Assembly (NCBI RefSeq): GCF_050624435.1
Contig: NC_134545.1
Span: 84,021,563-84,085,562 of the forward strand
Origin: Tenrec ecaudatus
Taxonomy: Eukaryota > Chordata > Mammalia > Afrosoricida > Tenrecidae
Direction of reading: 5' to 3'
Length of the DNA stretch: 64,000 bases
The stretch's first letter is position 1. Each line of letters begins with the position of its first letter. Under the pieces are notes generated by a model, which worked only from the letters and a program-made list of their open reading frames with translations, was not told where the DNA came from and searched no databases. A program made the position numbers and the translations under genes. Shown here one piece after another: positions 35,050-46,599 of this stretch.

Positions 35050-35250
35050 CCAGGGAATGTAAAAAGTGCAGCCAGAAAAAGGCTAATATCGGGTGCATGG
35101 GTGAAGAGTATATGTGGGGATCTGTGGGTGATTTCTGATAACCTGAAAATATTTCTAAATAAAATGTCAGCTAGATAAGCAAAACACATTTTGTGACCGG
35201 GGAGCAGGTGAAACGTCTAGAGGCCGGGACTGTCCGTTGTTCTAGATGAG
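35050..35250 (+). repeat. Direct repeat D, copy 2
   Basis: Same orientation as 33563-33791, about 1.26 kb downstream of its end; includes GGGGATCTGTGGGTGATTTCTG and AATGTCAGCTAGATAAGCAAA. Confidence 0.8.
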
Positions 35251-35880
35251 TCACTGGGGATGTGACATGGTGAAAAACTGTGTTGGGCCTTGTCCTCCAG
35301 GTTCTTACATTCCAAGGACATGCTCTTCCTCTGGTTTTCTCGGACCACCCCCACCCATCCCATCTGCCTCACCTAACCTTGGAAAGACCCCTTTACTGCA
35401 GTTGCAGACACCTCAGATTCACCCAGCCACAGAAGGCCCGGCAATATGGCAAAGTAGTCCCAATTATGCCATGACCTGCTCATAGTTTAGCTACAGTTTC
35501 CGGTGTGAGTTGGCTCTGGAATGTACTAAGGACATCCAGTGGTACAAAGCTGAAACTGCTTCATCTACAAACCCTGGAATTCCACTCCTGTCACCCAGTC
35601 TCTGTCCACTGGATGTTTTGCTTAATAGCACTCTCTTCCTTTGCCGTCTGCAGTCTGTATCACCCTGAAACTCTGTCTAAACAACTTTCCTTCTCCAATG
35701 GAAAATCCCCTCTGGCCCTCGCCCTCCTGCCCCGCTCCCCAACCCTACCTCGCCATCTGGGATCCCTGGGAATCATCCAACTCCACCGAGAGTTCACCCT
35801 TCCCGGCATGGAAGGCACCAGTCTCCGCTTGAACAATTACATGACGGAGTCTCCCCAGCTTGTCTCTGGGGCCAGTTTTC
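35251..35880. other. Unique sequence, no gene seen
   Basis: The 171-codon plus frame at 35505-36020 ends inside a SINE and shows no domain. Confidence 0.35.
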
Positions 35881-35882
35881 CG

Positions 35883-36195
35883 GTCGGTGGCTTAGTGGAT
35901 ACGCTTTGGGCTGCTTATTGCAAGGTCAGCAGTTCAAAAGCACCAGCTGCTCCTCTGGAGAAAGAGGGGGGCTTTTTTACTCCTTTGAAGAGTCACAGTC
36001 TTGTGATAAGAGTTGTATGAGTCCCTAAAAAAATGTTTTAAAAAAATGAAGAAGATAGGAGAGAGAGTAAAATAAAGGAGTCAGACACACACGCACACAC
36101 ACAGAGTCACAGTCTCAGAAACTCGCAGGGTAGTTCCACCTTGTCCTGTGTAGGGTCGCTATGAATCAGCATCAACTCTATGACAGGAAGGCGTT
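35883..36195 (+). repeat. AfroSINE split by a small L-family insertion
   Basis: SINE head GTCGGTGGCTTAGTGGATACG to 36001 and SINE tail from 36103 (GGGTCGCTATGAATCAGCATC). AGAGTCACAGTCT is duplicated at 35989-36001 and 36103-36115. Confidence 0.85.
36002..36102 (+). mobile_element. Hyper-truncated L-family insertion with extra 3' sequence
   Basis: 101 bp: the last bases of the L-family (TGTGATAAGAGTTGTATGAGTCCC, A-rich), then about 60 bp not belonging to the element, ending in CA repeats, inside a perfect 13-bp duplication. Confidence 0.75.
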
Positions 36196-36265
36196 AGTTG
36201 GTTTGTTTTTATTTTACTGAAACACTGAAGCCCCAGTCCAAAACACAACACTAACTGAGTGATGA

Positions 36266-37136
36266 AGGACTTAATTTTTCTTTCTTTCTTTTTTAAAAAA
36301 ATCATTTTATTAGGGTCTCTTACAGCTCTGATCACAATCCATCCATCCATTGTGTCAAGTACATTTGTACATACGTTGCCATCATCATTTTCAAAACATT
36401 TCTTTCTACTTGAGCCCTTGGTCTTAGCTCATTTCCCCCTCCCCTTCCTCCCTCATGAACCCTTGACAATTTATAAATTATTATTTTTTTCGTGTCTTAC
36501 ACTAACCACTATTTCCCCTCACTTACTTTTCTGTTATCCATCTCCCTGGGAGGGGGTTAGATGTCAATCATTGTGATCAGTCTTCCTTTCTTCTCGACCT
36601 TCCCCTTACCCTCCTGGTATCACTACTCTCATTATTGGTCCTGAGGGATTTATCTGTCATGGATTCCCTGTGGTGAGAGTTCTTATCTGTACTCATGTAC
36701 ATGCTCTGGTCTAGCTGGATTTGTAAGGTAGAATTGGGGTCATGATAGTGGGGGAGGAGGAAGCATTAAAGAACTGCAGGAACGTTGTATGTTGCATCGG
36801 TGCTATACTGCACCCTGACTGGCTCATCTCTTCCTTGTGACCTTTCTGAAAGGACATATCCAACTGTCTACAGATGGGCTTTGAGTCTCCACTCTGCCCT
36901 TCCCCTCATTCACATTGATATGATTTTTTGTTTTGGGTCTTTGATGCCTGATACCTGATCCCATCGACACCACATGATCACACAGGCTGCTGTGCTTCTT
37001 CCATGTGGGCTTTGTTGCTTCTCAGCTAGATGGTCGCTTGTTTATCTTCAAGCCTTTAAACCCCCAGATTCGTTATCTTTTGATAGCTGGGCACCACCAG
37101 TCTTCACCACATTTTCTTGTGCACCCATTAGGACTT
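36266..37136 (-). mobile_element. L-family copy with 7-bp duplication
   Basis: AGGACTT at 36266-36272 and 37130-37136. Antisense tail AAAAATCATTTTATTAGGGTC; it extends to the TTTGATAGCTGGGCACCACC block. Two overlapping frames at 36974-37310 are antisense shadows of it. Confidence 0.85.
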
Positions 37137-37444
37137 CATTTTCCTTGCCCTCTTTCATGTTCACAAACTTCTTTGCAGACCTCTTCACTTGTGAAAACTG
37201 TTCGACTTTGGATGTTCTCCATCAACATCGACTGCCAAGTTCTCTCTCTCTTTAGAAAAGCCACTTTATTTCTTGAAAACTGCCCGTGTTGGGCTGGGTT
37301 TGGACTTTAGCAAACAGAAGCACATTCTCTCACGGTTTGGGAGGCTGAAAACTGCATGTGTGTTACAACCAGTGGAGAGAGCCTAACCTATTCTTCACAG
37401 ATTAAAAACTAAACATAAAACAGAAACACTTATGAAAAAGGACT

Positions 37445-38235
37445 CTGATGAGTTCTGCATGACTAGGTTGTTGGTTCTGACTCACAGCAAGCCTATGTAG
37501 CACTGCCTGGTCCTGTGCCCCCCTCACCACCGTTCATGTGTTTGAGCCCATTGTTGCACCCACAGTGTCCACCCATCCTTGGTGTTGCTGCCCCTCTGTT
37601 TTACCAAGCATACTATCTTTCTCCAGGGATTGGCCTCTCCCGAGACCATGTCTCACTAGCCTTGCTTCTAAGGAGCATCTGGCTGTGTTTTTTCCAAGAC
37701 AGATGTGTTTGCTCTCTTGGAAGCCTGTGGTTCTTTGAACTAGATTTCACCGGCACCACAATTCAAAGGTATCGATTCTTCTTCAGTCTTCCTTCTTCAA
37801 TGTCCAACTTTCACATGCACATGGCAATTGAAAATACCATGGCTTGTGTCAGGAGCGCCTTGGTCCTCAAGGTGACCTCCTTGCTTTTCGACACTTTGAA
37901 GAGGTCTTGTGCAGGCTGTTGGCCCAATGATCCCTGACTGCTGCTTCCAGGAGCATTGACTGTGGATCCAAGAAGACAAAAGACTTGACAGCTTCAGCCT
38001 TTGCTCCGTCTGTCATGATTACCTACTGGTCCAGCTGCGAGGGTCTCTGCATTGAGTTTTTGATCCATCCTGTGATCCTTGGTCTTCATCAGCAAGTGCT
38101 TTAAGTCCTCCTCCCTTCCAGCAAGCTAGGTGTGTCATCTGCATATTGCAGGTTGTTAATAAGCCTTCCTCCAACCCCGATGCTACATTCTTCATCGAAA
38201 CCAGCTTCTCTGATGATTTGTCAGAATGGCTAGGT
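37445..38235 (-). mobile_element. RTE LINE, about 0.8 kb
   Basis: Antisense RTE from its 3' end (CACAGTGTCCACCCATCCTTGG, ACCAAGCATACTATCTTTCTCC) to the reverse-transcriptase C-terminal part (CTTCATCAGCAAGTGCTTTAAG, GTCATCTGCATATTGCAGG). The latter is the antisense of the YADD-flanking region. Frame-disrupted. Confidence 0.85.
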
Positions 38236-39780
38236 TGGCATCTATAAAGTGTAAGGCTCCGTCTCTGAAAAGATGAGAGTGTGTGTTCATGTTTTTAAAA
38301 GACTCGTCCATCCTCTTGATATCATGTAGAAGAATTTCCCATAAAGCCCTACCCAAGCCATTCACCTAAAAAGATTAGGAGAACCCAGGTTCCGGACTCA
38401 GATGGAGGCCCTTCTCTTCCTTCCCCTATGCATTTCCTCGTTGAACTGGTGCAACATGAAGAGATAATGATTAAAAAGGGATTACCACAGCGGCTCCATA
38501 ACTGGTTGCGGAGCCTGCCAGCTGCAATAGCTATTTTCTTCTTTCTTTTTTGTAATAAAACCCTGGTGTTTGTCTGGGTAGACAGACTCAACTTCCAGCT
38601 AGATGCAGCCAAGTGACAAGGCCAAGGAATTGTGAGCAGAGGGACTGCCTGAGCCTCTGAGGCCTTGCCCGTCTCGGAGGGAGCCCTCGTCACCACCTTT
38701 CTGCCTGGAGTTGGGCTGAACTGTTGACATGATGCTATTTTGGAGAATGAGGTGGGGGGCCATACTCTAGGGATGGTAGAGTAGCGAGCTAAGGAGTTCC
38801 CGAACTCAATGAGCAGGGGGCTACCCTTCCAACTCTGGACTTCCTGAGGATTTCTTTTCATAAACTATAAATTAAATTTTTTTCTGATACTTAAGCCATT
38901 GTTTTTCAGGTCTTAGTTTCTCAAAGTAGAGCTAATCCTAACTAATATACTATAATAATTATTATCATCATTATTTTATTGACACAATCCTGCTCTGCTC
39001 TCTAGATCTCCTCTGTAGGCAACTAGAAAGGGCCTCAATGTCACCCAGAGGACAAAGGGGACTTGCTCATTGCCTGGCCTTGGTTTTGATCTGTTTCTGG
39101 TCCATTCACGCCTTTAAGGTGAGGGTACCCCTGTCCTCCTTTGATGACCCACATGGGCTCTCCTGCTTTGCTTTCTTTAACTCCCTCGTCCTTCCCACCC
39201 TTCACTGCAGTCCTCATTTTACATACTCCCCCCACGGGTTTCCATGACACCTTCTAAAGTCCCTGCACTGGCTGGGTGGGACTGAATCACCCTGAAAGTG
39301 GAGGATTTGCACTAGGCAGCGAGGAGGGGGAAGCGGTCCAGGTGGGAGAAAGCACAAGCAAATGGGGAAAGCAGATGGAGCATAATTGGGGGACGCGCTG
39401 GGGAGTGGCTGTAGGTTTCTGCTGCATATGGTGGGGGATCCGATTGAATTGCAATGAGGTGGGCTATCATAGAGGGTCTTCAGGGGCTAACAGAGGAGAT
39501 TGGACTGGATCCCAGAGGAAATAGAGAACCACTGTGAGTTTCTAAGCAGGGCAGTAACATCAGGCAAGGGATGCTTCTGAAAAACTGAATCTGGCTGAAG
39601 TACGCAGAACAGATTGAAAGCAGGAAGAGCCTGGAGACACAGAGACCAAATATCAATCTTCCACACGGTCATCAGATGGTCAAACATTGTCAACAGACTC
39701 CAACAGGGGCCTCATGAAAGGTTGAAGTTGAAATCTGATAACTTCAGCAGAGCAGAATAAGGAGCCTAAAGGGAAAAGCA
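38236..39780. other. Unique sequence, no gene seen
   Basis: Low-repeat; an AT-rich tract near 38930-38985. The 170-codon minus frame at 38349-38861 has no domain. Confidence 0.35.
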
Positions 39781-39784
39781 AACA

Positions 39785-40090
39785 TCTTTCCTCAGAACCT
39801 TTTACCCAGAGGAAGCAGAAAGCTTCCAAGTCATGAAAATCAGTTCCATCCTTTTGGGAAATAATTTGGAACTACGGATTACAAATATCCACACCCTTTG
39901 ACCCAGTAATTCCACTTCTGGGAATGCTAGGGAAACAGTCCAAGATAGAGAAAGAAAAAAATATATATGGAGATCTTAATCACAGTAACACTTTACAAAT
40001 AGTTAGAAACAATCTAAATGCTCACTCACAGAAGGACGGTTAAGTAAACTATCATTGTCAATGAAATATTACCCAGCCATTGATGCTGAG
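39785..40090 (+). repeat. Ancient L1 (L1M-type) 3' fragment
   Basis: TTTGACCCAGTAATTCCACTTC, then AACAATCTAAATGCTCACTCAC and AAATATTACCCAGCCATTGA: the well-known order in old mammalian L1 3' regions. Confidence 0.75.
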
Positions 40091-40591
40091 GATTAGGAAG
40101 CAGGGCTTTGAACCAGTTCATTCCAGTTTGAGCCTAACTGTGAATTTGTGGATCCACCCCAGACATACTGAATCGGAATTTAATCTTAAATTCTGGTTAA
40201 ATTTAAATTTTCACAAGATGTCATGTTTCAGTACAGCTGTACTTCCAGACAAAGACAGGCTAGGAAGAAAGGCCTGGTGATTTACTTCCAAACCTCAGCC
40301 AATGAAAACAAATCACTACAGTGGGCAACAGTTTGTTCCATTCTGCACGGTCCCACCCAAGTTAGGGGACAACCCAGTGTGGCCACCAGCACCAACAACT
40401 TTTATCATTGAAAACCTTCCCAAGAAAAGAAATAAATGTTCATCTCATCAGCAGCATGAGTACTTGCATTCATCTTCTCTGGGATGTCATTAGAAAAGCA
40501 AAGAATGATATAGCCGAGGAAGTCTGGAGGTCCCAAGCTCAAATCCAATCCTCACTGGATGACCAAGGCAAGGTTCTTGCCTCCTCTACAT

Positions 40592-40793
40592 CCATAACCA
40601 AACTTACTGCCATCAGGTCGATTCTGACTCATAGCGACCCTATAGGGCAGGGTAGAACTGCCCACATGGGTTTCCAAGACTGTAGCTCTTTAGGGGAGTA
40701 GAAAGCCTCATCTTTTTCCCCTGGAGCAGCTGGTGGTTTTGAACTGCTGACCTTGAAGTTAGTAGCTCAACGCGTCACCACTACCCATCAGGG
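40592..40793 (-). repeat. AfroSINE, well preserved
   Basis: AAACTTACTGCCATCAGGTCG, TCTGACTCATAGCGACCCTATAGG, TTGAACTGCTGACC, CACCACTACCCATCAGGG. Confidence 0.9.
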
Positions 40794-40827
40794 AAATAAT
40801 TATGCTCCCTGATGCAATTACTGGGAG

Positions 40828-41005
40828 GCCGGCGGTGTGGTGGTTAGTGCAGGGTCTGGAGTTTGAACCTCTCCGCTGCGCCGCCGGAGAAAGATGTGGC
40901 AGTCTGATTTCTTAAAGATGACAGTCTTGTGAAATCCCAGGGGCAGTGCTGCTCTGTCGTATCGGATCATGGTAAGTCAGACTTGATGGCAATGGGTTGG
41001 TACTT
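40828..41005 (+). repeat. AfroSINE
   Basis: GGCGGTGTGGTGGTTAGTGC, GGAGAAAGATGTGGCAGTCTG, ACTTGATGGCAATGGGTTGG. Confidence 0.8.
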
Positions 41006-41015
41006 GGGAGGTGGA

Positions 41016-41074
41016 GGGTGCGTGTGTGTGTGTACGTGTACGTGTGTGTGTACGTACGTGTACATGTGTGTGTT
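41016..41074 (+). repeat. (TG)n/(TACG)n microsatellite
   Basis: Interrupted TG and GTACGTACG units. Confidence 0.9.
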
Positions 41075-41127
41075 GGGGAAATCCAGTGAGATGATGTACA
41101 GCTACACAATAAACAGTGGCTGAAATA

Positions 41128-41312
41128 GAAGCCCCGGTAGTGGCTCACTGGGCTCTCATCCTTGGGATCGGCTGTTTGACACCACTAGCCACTCTGCGGA
41201 AGAAAGACACTGGGCTTTCTACTCCTGTCAACAGCTACAGTCTCAGAAACTCACGGGGGTAAGGTCGCTATGAGTCGGCACACACCTAGTGGCAGTGAGT
41301 TTGTTTTGTTTG
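41128..41312 (+). repeat. AfroSINE
   Basis: GCCCCGGTAGTGGCTCACTGG, GCTTTCTACTCCTGTCAAC, AAGGTCGCTATGAGTCGGC, GGCAGTGAGTTTG. Confidence 0.85.
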
Positions 41313-42595
41313 GGTTGTTTTCTCAGTCTGTTCTCTACCTCCTTTGGGGTGTAGCTGTATGTGTTCTGGGATTGATGGGGGGGGGGAGGCAGAGACCCTG
41401 AGCACCCACTCAGCCCCAGCCCCTGTCCCCCCTCTGCTGCAGCCGCTCTGACATCCCCCCACTCTGAACCCCCTGGGCGCCTTTCCCTGCAATTTGCAGC
41501 ATGCTCTTCCTGCTAGCCGGACCACACTGGCTATGGTGGGTAAATAAACTGCTTGTAGAAGACTGCGTTTATTTTCAAAAGGAGGTGTTTATCTTCGCCA
41601 TGAAGTTAAGAATGTTTTCAAGTGTTGGGCAGTTGGGCGGGGACGTACCATGGTCCTGGTTTGCCTCTGTCATTCTCTTACACCTGCCTTGACCCCAGTG
41701 TTTATGCGAGTCCCAGTTTACAAGCTCACCCGAGGCTGCACAAGTCCCTTTGCTTAGATGGCTATAAAGAGTCATTCAGATGATGCCAGGGGCAGAGGGG
41801 AACCAGACACGGATGGCTAGGAGACCACTTAGGTCCAGGCCATGACAGTGCGTGTGGGTTACAAAAGAGGCATCCACGGTTTCCCCAACATCCTGGTCCA
41901 TAAAAGCTTCACCCTCAGCCCTCTTTTCCAAGTTTCTCAAGGACTGCTTAAGTGGGAACCATTCAAATCCTTGTTAAAGTCCAGGGAGATGACATTTACT
42001 GGATCTGCGTGGTCTGCCGAGCCTGCCTGCCTGCCAAGGGCTAGTCCCAGCCAGTGCCTCTGGGACTCCCTGCGCATCAGGGATGAAGCTTACACAGAAA
42101 GAAAGCTTCCCACCTGCCTTCTGTTCTTGAACCAAGGATGGCTCTCAGAGTACAGTCTCAGATCTCCAAGCAGAGGGGACCCCCGGGGGATGGTCAGATA
42201 AGAAGACCAGAGGCTGCCTTGCTTCCTCTGCCTTGGGATGGATGTGTGTTCCTTTTGCCCCAGCTCTTAATCACTACCCTAGTTTCACTTTTTAGTTGGG
42301 GTGACGCTGGACATAAAGAAAGATCAAAGACAGGGCCCTGTCTTAGGTATCCTGTTTCTGGGACCCTCACCAGCGAGGTGTTTAGTCCTGATAGGATGAG
42401 TTAGTGCATGTATATAGGCACAGATCAATCAAAGTAGTTTCTATTTACTGCCATGCCTCCTTGTTTCCCTCTTTATAGTATCTTGGCCTCATCAGCTGGC
42501 AGATGAAAATTAGCACTACTCACTGCTTCATTTCAAACCACCTTGCCTCGTTATAGATTTTTCAGAGAATTATGACTATATCTATATCTATGTCT
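41313..42595. other. Unique sequence, no gene seen
   Basis: G/C-rich to 41500, then ordinary. The frame at 41842-42201 has no domain. Confidence 0.35.
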
Positions 42596-43176
42596 ACATC
42601 TGTGATAGGTAGGTTTATTGTATCAACCTGGCCAATAAGAACACGTGGGATTAATAAGGTCACAGTTTGATTGGAGGGCAAAGAGATAAATGGCTTGGCA
42701 AGCCCTGCCTCTCTCTCTTTCTCTCTCTCTCTTGCTCTGGTGATCAGATCAGTATATGGCTGCCTTAGCTACACTACCTGTGGGACACCTAACCCATGTA
42801 CCATGTTGCTAGAACTTGAAGTTCCTTCGAGACCTGCTTCCCCACACTACTGGTGTATACATCGCTTGCACTGGGGACTATTGGATCCTGTCTTCTGACT
42901 GTTGGTGACCACCCGACTATTTGCTGCGACCTGACCTTGGACCCAGGAGCCCTTGTGAGTTGAAGGACTTTCAGCATATTAACTGTTTAACGGAAGAGAG
43001 TCGAACGAAGCCCTCTGTATTGCTGTGTGGGCTAATTAGCGGTTGTATTCCTTTGTGCTGTATGTATGTATGTATGTATGTATGTATGTATGTATGTATG
43101 TATCTACTATCTATCTTTATAAAATCATAAGTGTCCTGGTTTTGTTTCTCTAGAGAACCCTGTGTAACACAATATC
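42596..43176 (+). mobile_element. ERVL/MLT2-like solo LTR, best preserved
   Basis: LTR 42601-43171 (571 bp): starts TGTGATAGGTAGGTTTATTGT with ATCAACCTGGCC, ends TTTCTCTAGAGAACCCTGTGTAACACA in the usual TG...CA form. Flanks ACATC (42596-42600) and ATATC (43172-43176), 4 of 5. A (TATG)n tract has expanded inside. Confidence 0.75.
43061..43104 (+). repeat. (TATG)11 microsatellite
   Basis: Perfect tetranucleotide run inside the LTR. Confidence 0.98.
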
Positions 43177-44000
43177 TAGATCAAGTTCTAGATCTATCTC
43201 CTCAGAGCATATTTAAATCCAAACAATCTGAATAGAAGTAGAGCTACCCGTTAAACTGGAACCCCTGTGCTGATGTTAAAACAGTCTGTTCTTGAAAGAA
43301 GGGAGGGGGGAGGTGAAGGGAGGTGGGAGAGGAGAGAAAGAAAGGGAGAGAGCAAGGGAGAAGGAGGAGTGAGGGTGGGGAGAAAGAAATCGGAGTCCTG
43401 GTTCTGGGGTGGCAACTTAACCACTCATCTGTTTGTAGCCTTGAGCCTCCGTGTCCCCATGTATCCCAGGAGAGCTTGGGCAGGATCTGAGGAGAGTTTG
43501 CAAGTGCATCTGGAGCTCCGGACTGGGGAGCCCTTGAACAGGCAGATGCACTGGGGTGGGGACCTGAGAATCTTCACGTTTAATGAGCCCTTTCTGTGAT
43601 CCGGCTACAGGAGATGCAAGTCCTCCCCAGGAGAACCCTGGGACCCAATGCCCCAGAGAAGGTCTGGCTCTTACTCCTCATGGACAAAATTCTTATACTC
43701 AGCATGTACCATTAGCCCTCACTTCTTGGGGGAAATGTAAACCACCCGTGGGGCGGGGAGGGGCAATAACTCCTTAGCACTGGCTGAGATGGGAATGACT
43801 CATGATTAAGTGCCAGAGGCAAAGGGACCTGTACAGAGCATCTTTGAAATGAGCTAATGAGCTGCAATTGGCTTTTGCTTGAGGTTGTTGAGACTTGTTG
43901 AATGGGAGGGGGATTAACAATGGTGGATGTCTCCCTGACTTAAGTGTAGAAATTGATACCAACAGTCCTGTCCCTCTCCTCTGCCTGCTCTCTAAGTACT
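43177..44000. other. Unique sequence, purine-rich in part; no gene seen
   Basis: GGGAGG/GAGAAAG tract at about 43300-43390; otherwise nothing recognised. Confidence 0.35.
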
Positions 44001-44004
44001 TTCC

Positions 44005-44110
44005 TATAGGTGACTCATTAGACCCTCAAATCACAGTGTCCCTTTGTTTCACACTTGGGGAAACTGAGACACTGGTTCCTCGCCGGGCTGCAAATCAATC
44101 CAGCTGCCAT
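44005..44110 (-). repeat. MIR-like fragment
   Basis: TTTGTTTCACACTTGGGGAAACTGAGAC resembles the antisense MIR core. Confidence 0.5.
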
Positions 44111-44181
44111 GGCTCTGTCTCTGCCACGTGGCAACACCATGTGTGTCACGGTAGCGTGGCGCTTCTATAATGAGTCACTCA

Positions 44182-44330
44182 AACAAGCCCCGGCGGTGTG
44201 GTGCCACCAGGTAAGGGTTGGGCGGCCGACTGTGAGGCGTGTTATTGCTCTGAGGAGGAGTGTTGTCTACTCCCACAAAGGTTTACAGTCTCAGAAACCT
44301 TTATGGGGTGGCTATGAGTCTGAAACTGTT
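44182..44330 (+). repeat. AfroSINE
   Basis: AGCCCCGGCGGTGTGGTG, TTTACAGTCTCAGAAACC, GGGTGGCTATGAGTCTGAAAC. Confidence 0.75.
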
Positions 44331-45237
44331 AGATCTCTCTGGAGATAGAATTGCACCTCGGTCCTTGGCTCCGCTTGAGAAAGAATTCACACCAAAGCCT
44401 GGTTCGTGATCCAAGTGAGTTTTATGAGAGTTCGAAGAAGTTTCAGGTTTACATGGCACCTATAGGACTCCTCCTGACCATGCAGACCAAGTTCTCCCTC
44501 CTAACTCTAGGCAACTGCCTTTTCAAGGATTCCACGGGGAGGCATGGTGGATGACCCCTGTTCGACCCCATTGGCTGAATTGAATTCACCTGGCCCAGGT
44601 GGGTCAATCCACGTTCAGCACCCACCCATGCCTACTGGAGGGAAACCTGAGCCTCTGAGCATGTGCAGTGCGCTGCTCTTTGTTCCCGTGCTTGGCTCTG
44701 GGCATGCGTTAACGGACATTCCTACCCCTGCGCAAATCTGCCTAACAAATCCACGTGATGGCCGTGGGTTGTTTGTGGTGTTATTTATTTTTTGGAGGGG
44801 GCAGTTGATAAGTACCAAATGGTCGACGTTTACTTTAAAGCGAGGGAGGGCGAGGAGGTAACGGATGAGTGTGGGGGGGGGGGGAGCGAGGCTAACGGAA
44901 CTGAGGCAACCAGAAGGGGAATGATGAGAGTGTTGACCCAGTGTGGGAAAGGTGAACTGCGTCAGAGAAAGAAATCAGTGATTCTCATCTCTATAACAAG
45001 AAAGACTTTAAACCAAGGGTCACCCTGGGTGAAGGATGGGTGTTTGCTTAGGGGGCATTGAGTCTGTGAATGGTGGTGGGCTCATTTGGAAAAGGGTATC
45101 AATAATGGCTGTATAACAGGAAGAGGAGAATCAGGGATGCTGCATTATACATGCAGAAACTGTTGGTGAATGGGAGAAAGCTTTGCGGTGTATATATTTG
45201 CCACAATTAAAAAATTATTACATGAAAAAAATTTTTT
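44331..45237. other. Unique sequence, no gene seen
   Basis: A 12-base G run lies near 44872-44884. No coding signal. Confidence 0.35.
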
Positions 45238-46086
45238 AAGACTTTATTTAAGAAGGTAAACAAGCGGCTAGCTAGGAAGCAACAAAACCCACATGGAAGA
45301 AGCACACCAGTCTGTGTGATCACAAGGTGCCGAAGGGATCAGGTATCAGGCATCAAAGAACAAAAAATCCTATCATTGTGAATGAGGCGGAGTACGGAGT
45401 GGGGACCCAAAGCCCATTTGTAGGTCACTGGACATCCCCTTATGGAAGGGTCACTCCCCTTACGGAAGGGTCGCGGGGAGGAGACAAGCCAGTCAGGATG
45501 CAGTGTAGCAATGTTGAAACATACAACTTTCCTGTTAGTTCTTAAATGCTTCCTCCCCTCCAACTATCATGATCCAAATTCTACTTTACAAATCTGGCTA
45601 GACCAGAGGATGTACACTGGTACAGATAGGAACTGGAAACACAGGGAATCCAGGATGGATGATCCCTTCAGGACCAGTGGTCAGAGTGGTGATACTGGGA
45701 GGGTGGAAAGAGGGTGGGGTAGGAAGGGGGAACCAATTACAGGGATCTACATATAACCTCCTCCCTGGGGGACGGACAACAGAAAAGTGGGAGAAGGGAG
45801 ATGTCGGACAGTATATGATATGACAAAATAATAATTTATAAATTATCAAGGGTTCATTGAGGGAAGGGGAGCAGGGAGGGAAGGGGGAAATGAGGAGCTG
45901 ATGCCAGGGGTTTAAGTGAAGAGCAAATGTTTTGAGAATGATGAGGGTAACGAATGTACAAATATTCTTTATACAATTGATGTATGTATGGATTGTGATA
46001 AGAGCTGTATGAGCCCCTAATAAAATGATTTTTAAAGGAGCTGTAATAGCCCTCAATAAAATTATTTTTTTAGAAAAAAGACTTTA
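45238..46086 (+). mobile_element. L-family copy plus a second short tail, with 9-bp duplication
   Basis: AAGACTTTA at 45238-45246 and 46078-46086. The main copy ends CCCCTAATAAAATGATTTTTAAA near 46036, then a 35-bp second tail follows (GGAGCTGTAATAGCCCTCAATAAAATT...). A 152-codon minus frame (45598-46056) is its antisense shadow. Confidence 0.85.
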
Positions 46087-46314
46087 AGAAGCAAATGGAC
46101 ATCAGGAGACACTTAAGTCCATAGATCCGATGCTGGTCAAGTCCTCTTCAACTCACAAAGTGAAGCAGGAAGCAGGCTGAACTCAGGCTGGTGGGTGCAG
46201 AGCAAGCTCGGTGGACACATGGCAGCTCTCAGCTCTTGGGGATCACTGGTCGACTGGCTCACAGGGAGCCGCCCTTGAGGTAGGCACAGAGTCCTAGCAG
46301 GCGCAAGGCAAAGT

Positions 46315-46318
<4 letters not shown>

Positions 46319-46368
<50 letters not shown>
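46319..46368 (+). repeat. (GA)25 microsatellite
   Basis: Perfect GA run. Confidence 0.98.
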
Positions 46369-46373
<5 letters not shown>

Positions 46374-46599
46374 GGGAAACCCCCACTGAGAGAATGATGA
46401 TGAGGACTAGATTCGCTAATTCACAACCGAGAGAATCAGGAAAGCTAGTATCCCACGGTAGGAAAGCCTCCACTTTGGTTACAGTAAGTTAGAGATAAAA
46501 TCCAAGTACATTATCCTGCTTTAAATATCAGTCCTACAGATTCTCCCCTAACAGCTCTGCTGCCTTAAAGTGAGCACATGGTTGACTTTATCTCCCTAC

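Noticed and set aside
33563-35250. Short provirus with LTRs at both ends
   Set aside because: The interior consists of MIR, RTE and SINE fragments and unique DNA, not retroviral genes, and the ends lack TG...CA form.
36974-37310. Overlapping 93- and 101-codon frames
   Set aside because: Both lie mostly in the antisense of an L-family copy bounded by AGGACTT duplications.
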